Source of the DNA: Arachis hypogaea
Lineage: Eukaryota; Streptophyta; Magnoliopsida; Fabales; Fabaceae
Assembly (NCBI RefSeq): GCF_003086295.3
Contig: NC_092052.1
Span: forward strand, 78,558,687-78,622,686
DNA length: 64,000 nt
Direction of reading: 5' to 3'
The notes below the pieces were generated by a model. The model did not search any database and was not told the origin of the DNA. It worked only from the letters and a program-made list of their open reading frames with translations. Positions 33,854 through 45,400 of the stretch are shown piece after piece. The stretch's first letter is position 1. Every line of letters starts with the position of its first letter. The translations under genes and the position numbers were made by a program.

Positions 33854-36800
33854 TTAATCTAGCTTCAGCCTTGAGCATTCTTGCTCAATGTTGCCTTCAA
33901 GATAGTGCTTGATTCTCTGTCCATTGACAATGAACTTCTTATCAGAATCAATATCTTGAAGCTCCACATAACCATATGGTGACACACTTGTAATCACGTA
34001 TGGTCCCCTCCACCGGGATTTCAGTTTCCCGGGGAATAGCCTGAGTCTAGAGTTAAACAACAGGACCTTCTGTCCTGGTTCAAAGATTCTAGATGATAGC
34101 TTTTTGTCATGCCACTTTTTTTATTTTTCTTTATATAGCTTGGCATTTTCGAAAGCTGTGAATCTGAATTCCTCTAGCTCATTTAGCTGGAGCAATCGTT
34201 TTTCTCCTGCTAATTTGGCATCAAAGTTTAGGAATCTGGTTGCCCAGTAGGCCTTATGTTCCAGTTCCACGGGCAGGTGACATGCCTTACCATACACCAG
34301 TTGGTATGGAGAGGTCCCTATAGGGGTCTTGAATGCTGTTCTGTAAGCCCACAGAGCATCATCCAAGCTCCTTGCCCAATCCTTTCTACGGGTATTTACT
34401 GTCCGTTCCAAGATTCTCTTTAATTCTCTGTTAGAGACTTCAGCTTGCCCATTGGTTTGTGGATGATATGGTGTGGCCACTTTGTGGCGAATTCCATACC
34501 GAACCATGGCAGAGTAAAGCTGTTTATTGCAGAAGTGAGTGCCCCCATCACTGATTAACACTCTAGGGACACCAAACCTGCTAAAGATATGTTTCTGGAG
34601 GAACTTCAGCACTGTTTTAGTATCATTGGTGGGTGTGGCAATAGCCTCAACCCATTTTGATACATAGTCAACTGCCACCAGAATATAAGTGTTTGAATAT
34701 GATGGAGGAAAAGGTCCCATGAAGTCAATTCCCCATACGTCAAACAACTCAATTTCCAAGATTCCTTGTTGAGGCATGGCGTAACCATGAGGCAGATTAC
34801 CAGCTCTTTGGCAACTGTCACACTTACGTAGAAATTCTCGGGAATCTTTATAGAGTGTGGGCCAATAGAAGCCACATTGGAGGACCTTGGTGGCTGTTCG
34901 CTCACCTCCGAAATGGCCTCCATATTGAGATCCGTGGCAATGCCATAGGATTTTCTGTGCTTCCTCTCTGGGGACACACCTACGGATAATTCCGTCTGCA
35001 CATCTCTTAAAGAGATAGGGCTCATCCCACAAGTAGTACTTTGCATCAGTAATTAGTTTCTTTTTTTGTATTCTATTGTACTCCTTGGGTATGAACCTTG
35101 CAGCTTTATAGTTTGCAATATCGGCAAACCATGGTGCTTCCTGAATGGCAAATAGATGCTCATCAGGAAACGTCTCAGAGATCTCAAGAAAGGGGAGGGA
35201 CGTCCCTTCCACTGGCTCTATCCGAGACAGATGATCAGCCACTTGGTTCTCTGTCCCTTTTCTGTCTCTTATTTCTATATCAAACTCTTGCAGAAGCAAT
35301 ACCCATCTGATGAGCCTGGGTTTTGAATCCTGCTTTGTGAGTAGATACTTAAGAGCAGCATGGTCAGTGTACACAATCACCTTTGATCCTACTAAGTATG
35401 ATCTGAACTTGTCAATGGCGTAAACCACTGCAAGTAGTTCTTTTTCTGTGGTTGTGTAATTTTTCTGGGCATCATTTAGAACGTGACTGGCATAATAAAT
35501 GACATGCAGAAGCTTGTCATGCCTCTGTCCCAATACTGCACCAATGGCATGATCACTGGCATCACACATTAACTCAAATGGCAATGTCCAGTCTGGTGCA
35601 GAAATAACTGGTGCTGTGACCAGCTTAGCTTTCAGCGTTTCAAACGCCTGCAGGCATGCTGTGTCAAACACAAATGGCGTGTCAGCAGCTAGCAGATTGC
35701 TTAGAGGTTTTGCGATTTTTGAAAAATCCTTTATAAACCTCCTATAGAATCCTGCATGCCCCAGAAAGCTTCTGATTGCCTTAACATTGGCAGGTGGTGG
35801 TAATTTTTCAATTACCTCTATTTTTGCTTGATCCACCTCTATTCCCTTGTTTGAGATTTTATGCCCAAGAACAATTCCTTCAGTCACCATGAAGTGACAC
35901 TTTTCCCAGTTTAAAACTAGGTTGGTTTCTTGGCATCTTTTCAGAACAAGTTTCAGGTGATCAAGACAGGAGCTGAATGAGTCTCCATATACTGAGAAGT
36001 CATCTATGAAGACTTCCAGAAATTTTTCCACCATATCAGAGAAAATAGAGAGCATGCATCTCTGGAAGGTTGCAGGTGCATTGCATAGCCCAAAGGGCAT
36101 CCTTCTATAAGCAAACACTCCGGATGGACATGTGAATGCTGTTTTCTCTTGATCCTGGGGATCTACTGCAATCTGGTTATAGCCTGAGTAGCCATCCAAA
36201 AAGCAGTAATAATCATGACCTGCTAGTCTCTCTAGCATCTGGTCTATGAATGGTAAAGGAAAATGATCCTTTCTGGTGGCTGTATTGAGCCTTCTGTAGT
36301 CAATACACATGCGCCACCCTGTAACTGTTCTTGTAGGAACCAGTTCATTTTTTTCATTATGAATCACTGTCATGCCTCCCTTTTTTGGGACGACTTGAAC
36401 AGGGCTCACCCAGGGGCTATCAGAAATGGGATAAATAATCCCAGCCTCTAGTAATTTGGTGACCTCTTTCTGCACCACTTCCTTCATGGCTGGATTTAGC
36501 CGCCTCTGTGGTTGAACCACTGGTTTGGCATTATCCTCCAATAGGATTTTGTGCATGCATCTAGCTGGGCTTATGCCCTTAAGGTCACCTATGGACCACC
36601 CAAGAGCTGTCTTGTGTGTCCTTAGCACTTGAATAAGTGCTTCCTCTTCCTGTGAATTTAAAGCAGAGCTTATGATCACTGGAAAGGTGTCACCTTCTCC
36701 TAGAAATGCATATTTCAAGGATGGTGGCAGTGGCTTGAGCTCTGGTTTAGGAGGTTTTTCCTCTTTCAGAAGAAAGTTCAGAGGCTCTTTCATGTCCCCT

Positions 36801-38935
36801 GAATCCTCCAAATCAGGCTGAACATCTTTAAAGATGTCTTCCAACTCTGATTCGAGACTCTCAGCCATGTTGATCTCTTCTACCAAAGAGTCAATAAGGT
36901 CAACTTTCATGCAGTCTGTTGATGTGTCTGGATGCTGCATGGCTTTGACAGCGTTCAACTTGAACTCGTCATCGTTGACTCTCAGGGTTATTTCCCCCTG
37001 TTGGACGTCAATGAGGGATCGTCCAGTTGCTAGGAAGGGTCTTCCTAGAATGAGAGTGGCACTCTTGTGCTCCTCCATTTCCAGCACAACAAAGTCAGTG
37101 GGAAAGGCGAATGGCCCAACTCTGACAATCATGTCCTCAATCACGCCTGATGGGTATTTAGTGGAACCATCAGCAAGTTGGAGACATATCCGGGTTGGTT
37201 TAACTTCTTCAGTTAAGCCAAGCTTCCTGATAGTGGATGCAGGTATTAGGTTGATGCTTGCCCCAAGATCGCATAAGGCTGTCTTGGTGCAATCACCTTC
37301 CAATATGCATGGTATCAGAAAACTCCCAGGGTCTTTAAGCTTTTCAGGAAAGCTTTTCAGAATGACTGCACTGCATTCTTCAGTGAGGAGAACTCTTTCT
37401 GTTTCTCTCCACTCCTTTTTATGACTCAAGATCTCTTTCATGAACTTGGCATAAGAAGGTATTTGCTCAAGTGCCTCTGCAAAAGGAATCTTTATTTCAA
37501 GAGTCCTTAGATAATCTGCAAAGCGAGCAAATTGCTTATCCTGCTCCTCTTTCCGGAGTTTTTGAGGATAAGGTATCTTGGCTTTATATTCCTCAACCTT
37601 AGTGGTTAAAGAAGCCTTTTTAGAGGGGTTGTTATCAGCACTTGTGTGTGTCTGATCCCTCACTGGCAATTGAGTACCAGAGTCAGAAGCTGGAGTGACG
37701 TTAGACGCCAACTCACTGTCTGTTCCTGGCGCCTGAACGCTAGAAATGTGCCCATTTTGGGCGTTCAATGCTGGATTATGCCCCCTTTGGGCGTTCAACG
37801 CCAGATTCTTGCCCATTTCTGGCGTTGAACGCCAATCCTACCTTGTTTCTGGCGCTGAACGCCAGTTTTGGGCATGGTCTGGGCGTTCAGCGCCAGCCTT
37901 CCACCCATTTTCTGGCGTTTTAGTGCCAGAATTATTTTTCCTTGGGCTCTTACTGTCCTCAGGGGAATCTTTGGTGGGTCGCTCATTTCTTGAATTTTTG
38001 ATGCCTTGAGGTGGGGTATTTAATGTTTTCCCACTTCTTAATTGAACTGCTTGGCATTCTTCTGCTATTTGCTTTGATAGCTGCTGCTTTGTTTGCTTAA
38101 ACTGTTCATCCATATGTATATTAGCTATCCTTGTCTCCTGTAACCTGTCTTTGAATTCAGCTAGCTGTTTTGTTAGAAAATCTAATTGCTGATTGAATTC
38201 AGCAGCTTGTTTTACAGTACTGAATTCAGCAGTTACTGTTTTAACCTCTTCATTCATGGAAGGGTTGCTGCTTAGATACAGATGCTGATTCCTGGCAACT
38301 GTATCAATGAGCTCTTGAGCTTCTTCAATTGTCTTTCTCATATGGATAGATCCACCAGCTGAGTAATCTAAAGACATCTGAGCTCCTTCTGCAAGCCCAT
38401 AGTAGAAGATGTCTAACTGAACCCACTCTGAAAACATTTCAGAGGGGCATTTTCGTAGCATCTCTCTGTATCTCTCCCAGGCATCATAAAGAGATTCATT
38501 ATCTCCTTGTTTAAAGCCTTGGATGTCCAGCCTTAGCTGTGTTATCCTTTTTGGAGGGAAATATTGATTCAGGAATTTTTCTGTCAGCTGTTTCCATGTT
38601 CTTATGCTGGCCTTAGGTTGGTTATTTAACCACCTCTTGGCTTGATCTTTTACAGCAAATGGAAACAGTAATAGTCTGTAGACATCCTGATCTATTTCCT
38701 TATCATGTACTGTGTCAGCAATTTGTAAAAATTGTGCCAGAAACTCTGTAGGTTCTTCTTGTGGAAGACCGGAATACTGGCAACTTTGCTGCACCATAAT
38801 AATGAGCTGAGGATTCAACTCAAAGCTACTGACTCCAATGGAGGGTATGCAGATGCTACTTCCATATGAAGCAGTAGAGGGGTTAGAATATGACCCCGGA
38901 GTCCTCCTGGACTGTTCATTTCCACTTATGTCCAT
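33854..38935 (-). pseudogene. Gag-Pol polyprotein of element 2, two in-frame stops
   Basis: A single minus-strand frame of 1693 codons plus stop encodes particle protein, protease, reverse transcriptase, RNase H and integrase. Gag (from ATG 38935) has FELNPQLIIMVQQ, VYRLLLFPFAVKD and YFPPKRITQLRLDIQGFKQ. Numbered from the Met at 37816: protease [11 protein letters not shown] near residue 182, with [13 protein letters not shown] with [16 protein letters not shown] and FIDDFSVYG (Asp pair near 605); RNase H with [12 protein letters not shown] (752) and [11 protein letters not shown]; integrase zinc region ([12 protein letters not shown]...CDSCQ), then D1031, D1090 and E1126, the D,D-35-E triad; after the second stop, a GPY-type C-terminal module (RWRGPYVITS). 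TAG at 37838-37840 separates Gag from protease and TAA at 34121-34123 cuts the integrase tail. The first fits a C-to-T change of Gln. It could instead be a genuine readthrough stop, since it falls at the Gag/Pol border. All catalytic residues look intact. Confidence 0.95.
37732..37930. repeat. Palindrome array inside the gag-pol frame, exact 30-bp period
   Basis: Units begin near 37759, 37789, 37819, 37849, 37879 and 37912, with a decayed one near 37730. They are the same GGGCGTTCAACGCC/CTGGCGTTGAACGCCAG palindromes as in the LTRs. Here spacing is almost exactly 30 bp, so the reading frame is kept and the protein acquires about 10-residue repeats (such as [19 protein letters not shown]) between Gag and protease. 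Confidence 0.9.
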
Positions 38936-39944
38936 GATGGATCTATGGATATAACTTGGACTGATTTACCTTTTTATTTATTTTATTTTATAAGAAGTAA
39001 ATACTTTAAATAAAATAAAATAACTAAAAAGAATTTGAATTTTGAAGTTAAAAATTTTTTTTTTCGTTTATAAAAAAAGAAATTAATTAGTTAATAAAAA
39101 AAAGAAATTTTTGAAAAAGAGGGAAGATATTTTCGAAAATTAGAGAGAGGGAGATTTAGTTAGGTAGTTTTGAAAAAGTTAAGAAACAAACAAAAAGTTA
39201 GTTAGTTAGTTGAAACAAATTTTGAAAAGATAAGAAGTTAGGAAGTTAGAAGAGATATTTTGAAAAGATATTTTTGAATTTAGTGAGGAGAGAGAAAAAC
39301 AATAAGATAGTACAAGATTTAAAATTTTTAGATCTAATGCTCCTTGTTTTCGAAAATTTTGGAGGGAAAACACCAAGGAACACCAAACTTAAAAATTTTA
39401 AGATCAAGACACAAGGAAACTCAAGAACACTTTGAAGACTCACAAGAACACAAGAACATGAAGGAAGAACACCAAACTTAAAATTTTTAGAAAACCAAAC
39501 CAAAATTTTCGAAAATCAAAGGGAAATCAACAAGAAAACACCAAACTTAAAGTTTGGCACAAAATTTAATAGAAAAAAATATTTTTGAAAAAGAAGGTTT
39601 TGAAAAGAGTATAAAAGATTCTAACCCAATTACCAAGAACACAGATTAACGCTCTAGCCAAATGAGTTATGGGACCTTCAAAAATTTTAAGAAAGATTAT
39701 TTTTGAAAACACCAAACTTAAAGTTTGGCACAGGATTTAATAGAAAAATTATTTTTGAAAAAGGTTTTAAAAAATATGATAGCCAATTATCATGAACATA
39801 AACACCACGTTCTAAATAACTGAGCTATAAGTTTAAAGTATTTTAACAAGGGATAAATAATAAAAGACTCTAAACCAAAAAAAAAAAAAGATTTTTCCTA
39901 ATCTAAGCAACAAAATAAACCGTTAGTTGTCCAAACACGAACAA
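38936..39944 (-). other. Element 2 5' leader
   Basis: About 1 kb of AT-rich leader with purine runs, TTTTCGAAAA words and at least four minus-strand copies of AAGTTTGGTGTT (near 39371, 39471, 39538, 39710). The segment 39100-39260 closely matches element 1 leader around 11010-11170. No gene seen. Confidence 0.7.
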
Positions 39945-39962
39945 TCCCCGGCAATGGCGCCA
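39945..39962 (-). promoter_or_regulatory. Primer binding site (tRNA-Asp), element 2
   Basis: On the minus strand TGGCGCCATTGCCGGGGA matches the tRNA-Asp complement except for one G-to-A change at a CpG. It lies 6 nt from the 5' LTR. Confidence 0.9.
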
Positions 39963-40888
39963 AAAACTTGGTGCACAAAATTGTTACTCTCTTACAATTT
40001 CGCACACATGACCAGCAAGTGCACTGGGTCGTCCAAGTAATACCTTACGTGAGTAAGGGTCGAATCCCACGGAGATTGTTGGTTTGAAGCAATCTATGGT
40101 TATCTTGTAAATCTTAGTCAGGAAGTCAATTATGTTTATCAATTGAATTGTGAGTAACCAGTAGAGCATAAATTAAAAGTTACTTGTTGTGCAGTGATGG
40201 AGAATATGTTGGAGTTTTGGAGATGCTTTGTCTTCTGAATCTCTGCTTTCCTCTGTCTTCTTGTTCACGCACGCACGTCTCGCTATGGCAAGCTGTGTGT
40301 TGGTGGATCACCGTTGTCAATGGCTACCTTCCGTCCTCCCAGTGAAAACTACGCTCACGCGCTCTATCACAGCACGGCTAATCACCGGTTGGTTCTCGAT
40401 CCGGTTGGAATAGGATTTACTATCCTTTTGCGTCTGTCACTAACGCCCAGCCTTCAAGAGTCTGAAGCTCGTCACAGTCATTCAATCCTTGAATCCTACT
40501 CGGAATACCACAGACAAGGTTTAGACTTTCCGGATTCTCATGAATGCTGCCATCAGTTCTAGCTTATACCACGGAGATTCTGATTAAGGAATCTAAGAGA
40601 TACTCATTCAATCGTATATAGAACGGAGGTGGTTGTCAGGCACACGTTCATGATTTGAGGAAGGTGATGAGTATCACAGCTCATCACCTCCATCACAGTT
40701 AAGCGCGAATGAACATCTTAGATAGGAACAAGCGTGTTTGAATGGAAAACAGAAATACTTGCATTAATTCATCGAGACACAGTAGAGCTCCTCACCCCCA
40801 ACAATGGGGTTTAGAGACTCATGCCGTTAGAGAATACAAAGTTTAGATCTGAAATGTCATGAGATACAAAATAAGTCTCTAAAAGTTG

Positions 40889-40896
40889 TTTAAATA
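40889..40896 (-). promoter_or_regulatory. LTR TATA-like box, element 2
   Basis: TATTTAAA on the minus strand corresponds in position to TATAAATAG of element 1, about 130-240 bp downstream of the palindromes. It is a weak consensus match, so assignment is mainly positional. Confidence 0.45.
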
Positions 40897-41024
40897 CTAA
40901 ACTAGTAGCCTAGGGTTACAAAATATGAGTGGACTATGATGGATGATGCAGAGGTCCACTTCTGGGGCCCACTTGGTGTGTGCTGGGGCTGAGATTTGAG
41001 TGAGTCACGTGCAGAGGCCATTTG

Positions 41025-41133
41025 TGGAGTTGAACGCCAGTTTTTATGCCAGTTTGGGCGTTCAACTCCAGTTTTTGATCCTATTCTGGCGCTGGACGCC
41101 AGAATTGGGCAGAGAACTGGCGTTGAACGCCAG
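41025..41133. repeat. U3 palindrome cluster, element 2 5' LTR
   Basis: Four units at about 41025, 41056, 41086 and 41117 (31, 30 and 31 bp apart). The last is a perfect CTGGCGTTGAACGCCAG; the others are partial palindromes. Confidence 0.9.
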
Positions 41134-41637
41134 TTTACGTCGTCTATCCTTGTGCAAAGTATGGACTATTATATATTGCTGGAAAGCCCTGGATGTCCAC
41201 TTTCCAATGCAATTGGAAGCATGCCATTTCGAGTTCTGTAGCTCCAGAAAATCCAATTTGAGTGCAGGGAGGTCAGAATCCAACAGCATTAGCAGTCCTT
41301 TTTCAGCCTGAATCAGATTTTTGCTCAGCTCCTTCAATTTCAGCCAGAAAAATACCTGAAATTACAGAAAAACACACAACTCATAGTAAAGTCCAGAAAT
41401 ATGAATTTTTCCTAAAAACTACTAGAAATAGACTAAAAACTAACTAAAACATACTCTAAACTATATGAAATTATCCCCAAAAAGCGTATAAAATATCCGC
41501 TCATCAAGCTACTCCTAAAACTAAGAGAAATCCTAAATCCTAATCCTAAGAGAGAGGAGAGAGAGGTCTAAAAACTACATCTACTCCTAAAATTGTGAAT
41601 TGTGAGAGCCTCCTTATGAATGGATGCAGTCCCCCAC

Positions 41638-41643
41638 TTTATA
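41638..41643 (-). promoter_or_regulatory. LTR TATA box, element 3
   Basis: TATAAA (within CTATAAAGTGGGGG) on the minus strand, about 95-140 bp downstream of the GC palindromes at 41738-41779. The element 2 insertion lies downstream of it, so transcripts would now run into element 2. Confidence 0.6.
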
Positions 41644-41737
41644 GCCTCTAATCTGTGTTTTCTGAGTCGCAAACTAGTTCAGAAACAGTCCAGAATTCCC
41701 TGGTTTCGAATTTTGCCACGCTAGATTTCTGTCACTG

Positions 41738-41779
41738 TGACGCGGCCGCATAGATCACGCAGTCGCGTTGCCTAGCGTC
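41738..41779. repeat. U3 GC palindromes, element 3 5' LTR
   Basis: GACGCGGCCGC and ACGCAGTCGCGTTG, decayed members of the CACGCGATCGCGTG family of 26806-27312, sit upstream of the TATA box. They differ from the 3' LTR copy at many CpG positions. Confidence 0.75.
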
Positions 41780-42212
41780 AGAGGAACCATAGAATATTAT
41801 ATATTAAATTGAAGCCCCGGACGTTAGCTTTCCAACGCAACTAGAACCGCGTCGTTTGGACCTCTGTAGCTAAAGTTATAGCCGTTTGAGTGCAGAGAGG
41901 TCAGGCTGGACAGCTTAGCAATTTCTCCAACTTCTTGCATTCCTTCCACTTTTGCATGCTTTCTTCCCATCCTCCAAGCCATTCCTGCCTTATAATATCT
42001 GAAAACACTTAACACACATATCAAGGCATCTAATGGTAATAAGAGAGGATTAATAATAAGCAAATATAAGATCAAAGAAGCATGTTTTCAATCAAAGCAC
42101 ATAACTAGGAAGGCAAATGTAAAACCATGCAAATAGTATGAATAAGTGGGTAAAGAGTAGATAGAAACCACTCAATTGAGCACAAGATAAACCATAAAAT
42201 AGTGGTTTATCA

Positions 42213-42217
42213 AGGAC
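42213..42217. repeat. Target site duplication of element 3, right copy
   Basis: AGGAC follows the LTR end GTGGTTTATCA and is continued by ACCTAAAGGCGAGCC, so the satellite resumes in phase with 23227. Confidence 0.93.
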
Positions 42218-42470
42218 ACCTAAAGGCGAGCCGTAATGGCCTCATCTTCGGCAGGCTCCTTAGATTTTTCTTTACGTCATGCTGACAATCGTTTTTTAAA
42301 TGATGCTATCTCGAGGAGGACATCTAAAGGCGAGCCGTAATGGCCTCAAGTTCGGCATGCTCCTCCGGTTTTTATTTTTACTACGTGCTGACCCTCCTTC
42401 TTTAAATGACGCTATCCCGAGGAGGACACCTAAAGGCGAGCCGTAATGGCCTCATATTCGGCAGGCTCCT

Positions 42471-45400
42471 CCGATTCTTTTTCGGTTTTTTTTTTACGTC
42501 GGGCTTACCATCGTTCTTTAAATGACACTATCCCAAGGAGGACACCTAAAGGCGAGCCGTAATGGCCTCATCTTCGGCAGGCTCCTCCAGTTTTTTCCCA
42601 TTTTTTTTACGTCGTGCTAACCCTCGTTCTTTAAATGACGCTATCCCGAGGAGGACACCTAAAGGCGAGCCGTAATGGCATCATCTTCGGCAGGCTCCTT
42701 TGATTTTTTTTCCGGTTTCTTTTTTTTTACATCGTGCTGACCCTCATTTTTTAAATGACGCTATGCCGAGGAGGACACCTAAAGGCGAGCCGTAATGGCC
42801 TCATCTTCGGCAGGCTGCTCCAATTTTTTTTTTGGTTTTTTTTACGTCGTGCTGACCCTCATTCTTTAAATGACGCTAAACCGAGGAGGACACCAAAAGG
42901 CGAGCCATAATGTTCTCACCTTCGGCAGGCTCCTCCATTTTTTTTTGGTTTTTTTACGTCGTGCTGACTCTCGTTCTTTAAATGACGCTATCCCGAAGAG
43001 GACACCTAAAGGCGAGCCGTAATGGCCTCATCTTCGGTAGGCTCCTCCAGTTTTCTTTTTTTTACTACGTGCTGATCCTCGTTGTTTAAATGACAATATC
43101 CCGAGGAGGACACCTAAAGGCGAGCCATAATGGCCTCATCTTCGGCAGGCTCCTCCGATTTTTTTCCGGTTTTTTTTTACGTCGTGATGACTCTCGTTCT
43201 TTAAATGACGCTATCCCGAGGAGGACACCTAAAGGCGAGCTGTAATGGCCTCATCTTCGGCGGGCTCCTCCTGTTTTTTTCCGGTTTTTTTTAAGTCGTG
43301 CGGACCCTCGTTCTTTAAATGACGCTAGACCGAGGAGGACACCTAAAGGTGAGCTGTAATGGCCTCATCTTCAGCAGGCTCCTCCATTTTTTTTCCGGTT
43401 TTTTTTACGTCGTGCTGACTCTCGTTCTTTAAATGATGCTATCCCGAGGAGGACACCTAAAGGCGAGCCGTAATGGCCTCATCTTCGGCAGGCTCCTCCG
43501 GTTTTTTTTTACTACGTGCTGACCCTCGTTGTTTAAATGACGCTATCCCGAGGAGGACACCTAAAGGCAAGCCGTAATGGCCTCATCTTCGGCAGGCTCC
43601 TCCTTTTTTTTCCGGTTTTTTTTTACGTCGTGCTGACTCTCGTTCTTAAATGACGCTATCCCGAGGAGGACACCTAAAGGCGAGCCGTAATGGCCTCATC
43701 TTCGGCAGGCTCCTCCGTTTTTTTTCCAGTTTTTTTTACATCGTGCTGACTCTCGTTCTTTAAATGATGCTTTCCCGAGGAGGACACCTAAAGGCGAGCC
43801 GTAATGGCCTCATCATCGGCAGGCTCCTCCTGTTTTTTTTTCCGATTTTTTTTACGTCGTACTTACCCTCTTTCTTTAAATGACGCTAAACCGAGGAGGA
43901 CACCAAAAGGCGAGCCGTAATGGCCTCATCTTCAGCAGGCTCCTCCTTTTTTTTTTTACTACGTGCTGACCCTCGTTGTTTAAATGACGCTATCCCGAGG
44001 AGGACACCTAGAGGCGAGCCGAAATGGCCTCATCTTCGGCAGGCTCCTCCTTTTTTTTTTGGTTTTTTTTTACGTCGTGCTGACTCTCGTTCTTTAAATG
44101 ACGCTATCCCGAGGAGGACACCTAAAGGCGAGCCGTAATGGCCTCATCTTCGGCAGGCTCCTCCGATTCTTTTTCGGTTTTTTTTTTTACGTCGGGCTTA
44201 CCATCGTTCTTTAAATGACACTATCCCAAGGAGGACACCTAAAGGCGAGCCGTAATGGCCTCATCTTCGGCAGGCTCCTCCAGTTTTTTCCCATTTTTTT
44301 TACGTCGTGCTAACCCTCGTTCTTTAAATGACGCTATCCCGAGGAGGACACCTAAAGGCGAGCCGTAATGGCATCATCTTCGGCAGGCTCCTTTGATTTT
44401 TTTTCCGGTTTCTTTTTTTTACATCGTGCTGACCCTCATTTTTTAAATGACGCTATGCCGAGGAGGACACCTAAAGGCGAGCCGTAATGGCCTCATCTTC
44501 GGCAGGCTGCTCCAATTTTTTTTTTTGGTTTTTTTTACGTCGTGCTGACCCTCATTCTTTAAATGACGCTAAACCGAGGAGGACACCAAAAGGCGAGCCA
44601 TAATGTTCTCACCTTCGGCAGGCTCCTCCATTTTTTTTTGGTTTTTTTACGTCGTGCTGACTCTCGTTCTTTAAATGACGCTATCCCGAAGAGGACACCT
44701 AAAGGCGAGCCGTAATGGCCTCATCTTCGGTAGGCTCCTCCAGTTTTCTTTTTTTTACTACGTGCTGATCCTCGTTGTTTAAATGACAATATCCCGAGGA
44801 GGACACCTAAAGGCGAGCCATAATGGCCTCATCTTCGGCAGGCTCCTCCGATTTTTTTCCGGTTTTTTTTTACGTCGTGATGACTCTCGTTCTTTAAATG
44901 ACGCTATCCCGAGGAGGACACCTAAAGGCGAGCTGTAATGGCCTCATCTTCGGCGGGCTCCTCCTGTTTTTTTCCGGTTTTTTTTAAGTCGTGCGGACCC
45001 TTGTTCTTTAAATGACGCTAGACCGAGGAGGACACCTAAAGGTGAGCTGTAATGGCCTCATCTTCAGCAGGCTCCTCCATTTTTTTTCCGGTTTTTTTTA
45101 CGTCGTGCTGACTCTCGTTCTTTAAATGATGCTATCCCGAGGAGGACACCTAAAGGCGAGCCGTAATGGCCTCATCTTCGGCAGGCTCCTCCGGTTTTTT
45201 TTTACTACGTGCTGACCCTCGTTGTTTAAATGACGCTATCCCGAGGAGGACACCTAAAGGCAAGCCGTAATGGCCTCATCTTCGGCAGGCTCCTCCTTTT
45301 TTTTCCGGTTTTTTTTTACGTCGTGCTGACTCTCGTTCTTAAATGACGCTATCCCGAGGAGGACACCTAAAGGCGAGCCGTAATGGCCTCATCTTCGGCA

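Larger units (their letters stand above)
30321..41506 (-). mobile_element. Element 2: autonomous-type Ty3-gypsy LTR retrotransposon nested in element 3
   Basis: An 11,186-bp element on the minus strand with LTRs of about 1537 bp, a tRNA-Asp primer site, a 1-kb leader, a continuous gag-pol frame (two stops), the post-stop hairpin, a palindrome array, a remnant of the extra ORF and a PPT-like tract. AGCTA flanks it on both sides. LTRs differ at roughly 17 sites plus an indel (about 1% by eye), so it is young. The size and the palindrome-bearing LTRs suit peanut FIDEL as I remember it; a library search would settle this. Its LTRs and 3' region resemble element 1. Confidence 0.95.
39969..41506 (-). 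repeat. Element 2 5' LTR
   Basis: It is 1538 bp and about 99% like 30321-31857 by eye. On the element's strand it starts TGATGAGCGG and ends TTGTGCACCA. U3 palindromes lie at 41025-41133 and a TATA-like box at 40889-40896. Confidence 0.95.
23228..42212 (-). mobile_element. Element 3: non-autonomous LTR retrotransposon, interrupted by element 2
   Basis: Once the 11.2-kb nested element 2 and its extra AGCTA are removed, element 3 is about 7.8 kb. The 3' LTR is 23228-24652; the 5' LTR is split into 29600-30320 and 41512-42212. LTR ends on the minus strand are TGATAAACCAC and AAAATCC...GTCA. A tRNA-Asp-like primer site and one gag-like frame are present. No protease, RT or integrase is recognisable, so it is non-autonomous. 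LTR copies differ at roughly 3% by eye, making it the oldest of the intact insertions and consistent with being the host of element 2. Confidence 0.92.
41507..42212 (-). repeat. Element 3 5' LTR, outer part
   Basis: The remaining piece of the split LTR starts with the second AGCTA (41507-41511), continues CTCCTAAAACTAAG in register with 23950 onward, and ends GTGGTTTATCA at 42212. Confidence 0.94.

Noticed and set aside
36834..37424. 196-codon plus-strand frame opposite gag-pol
   Set aside because: Antisense shadow of the conserved protease region; the minus frame carries the domain motifs.
43920..44138. Repeated open frames with Met-Ala-Ser-Ser-Ser-Ala-Gly starts in the satellite (also near 23130, 47056, 49154, 55443, 62247, 63011)
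   Set aside because: They are translations of the 115-bp monomer (ATGGCCTCATCTTCGGCAGG). Monomer length is not a multiple of three and frames break at variable T-tracts, so there is no sign of coding selection.
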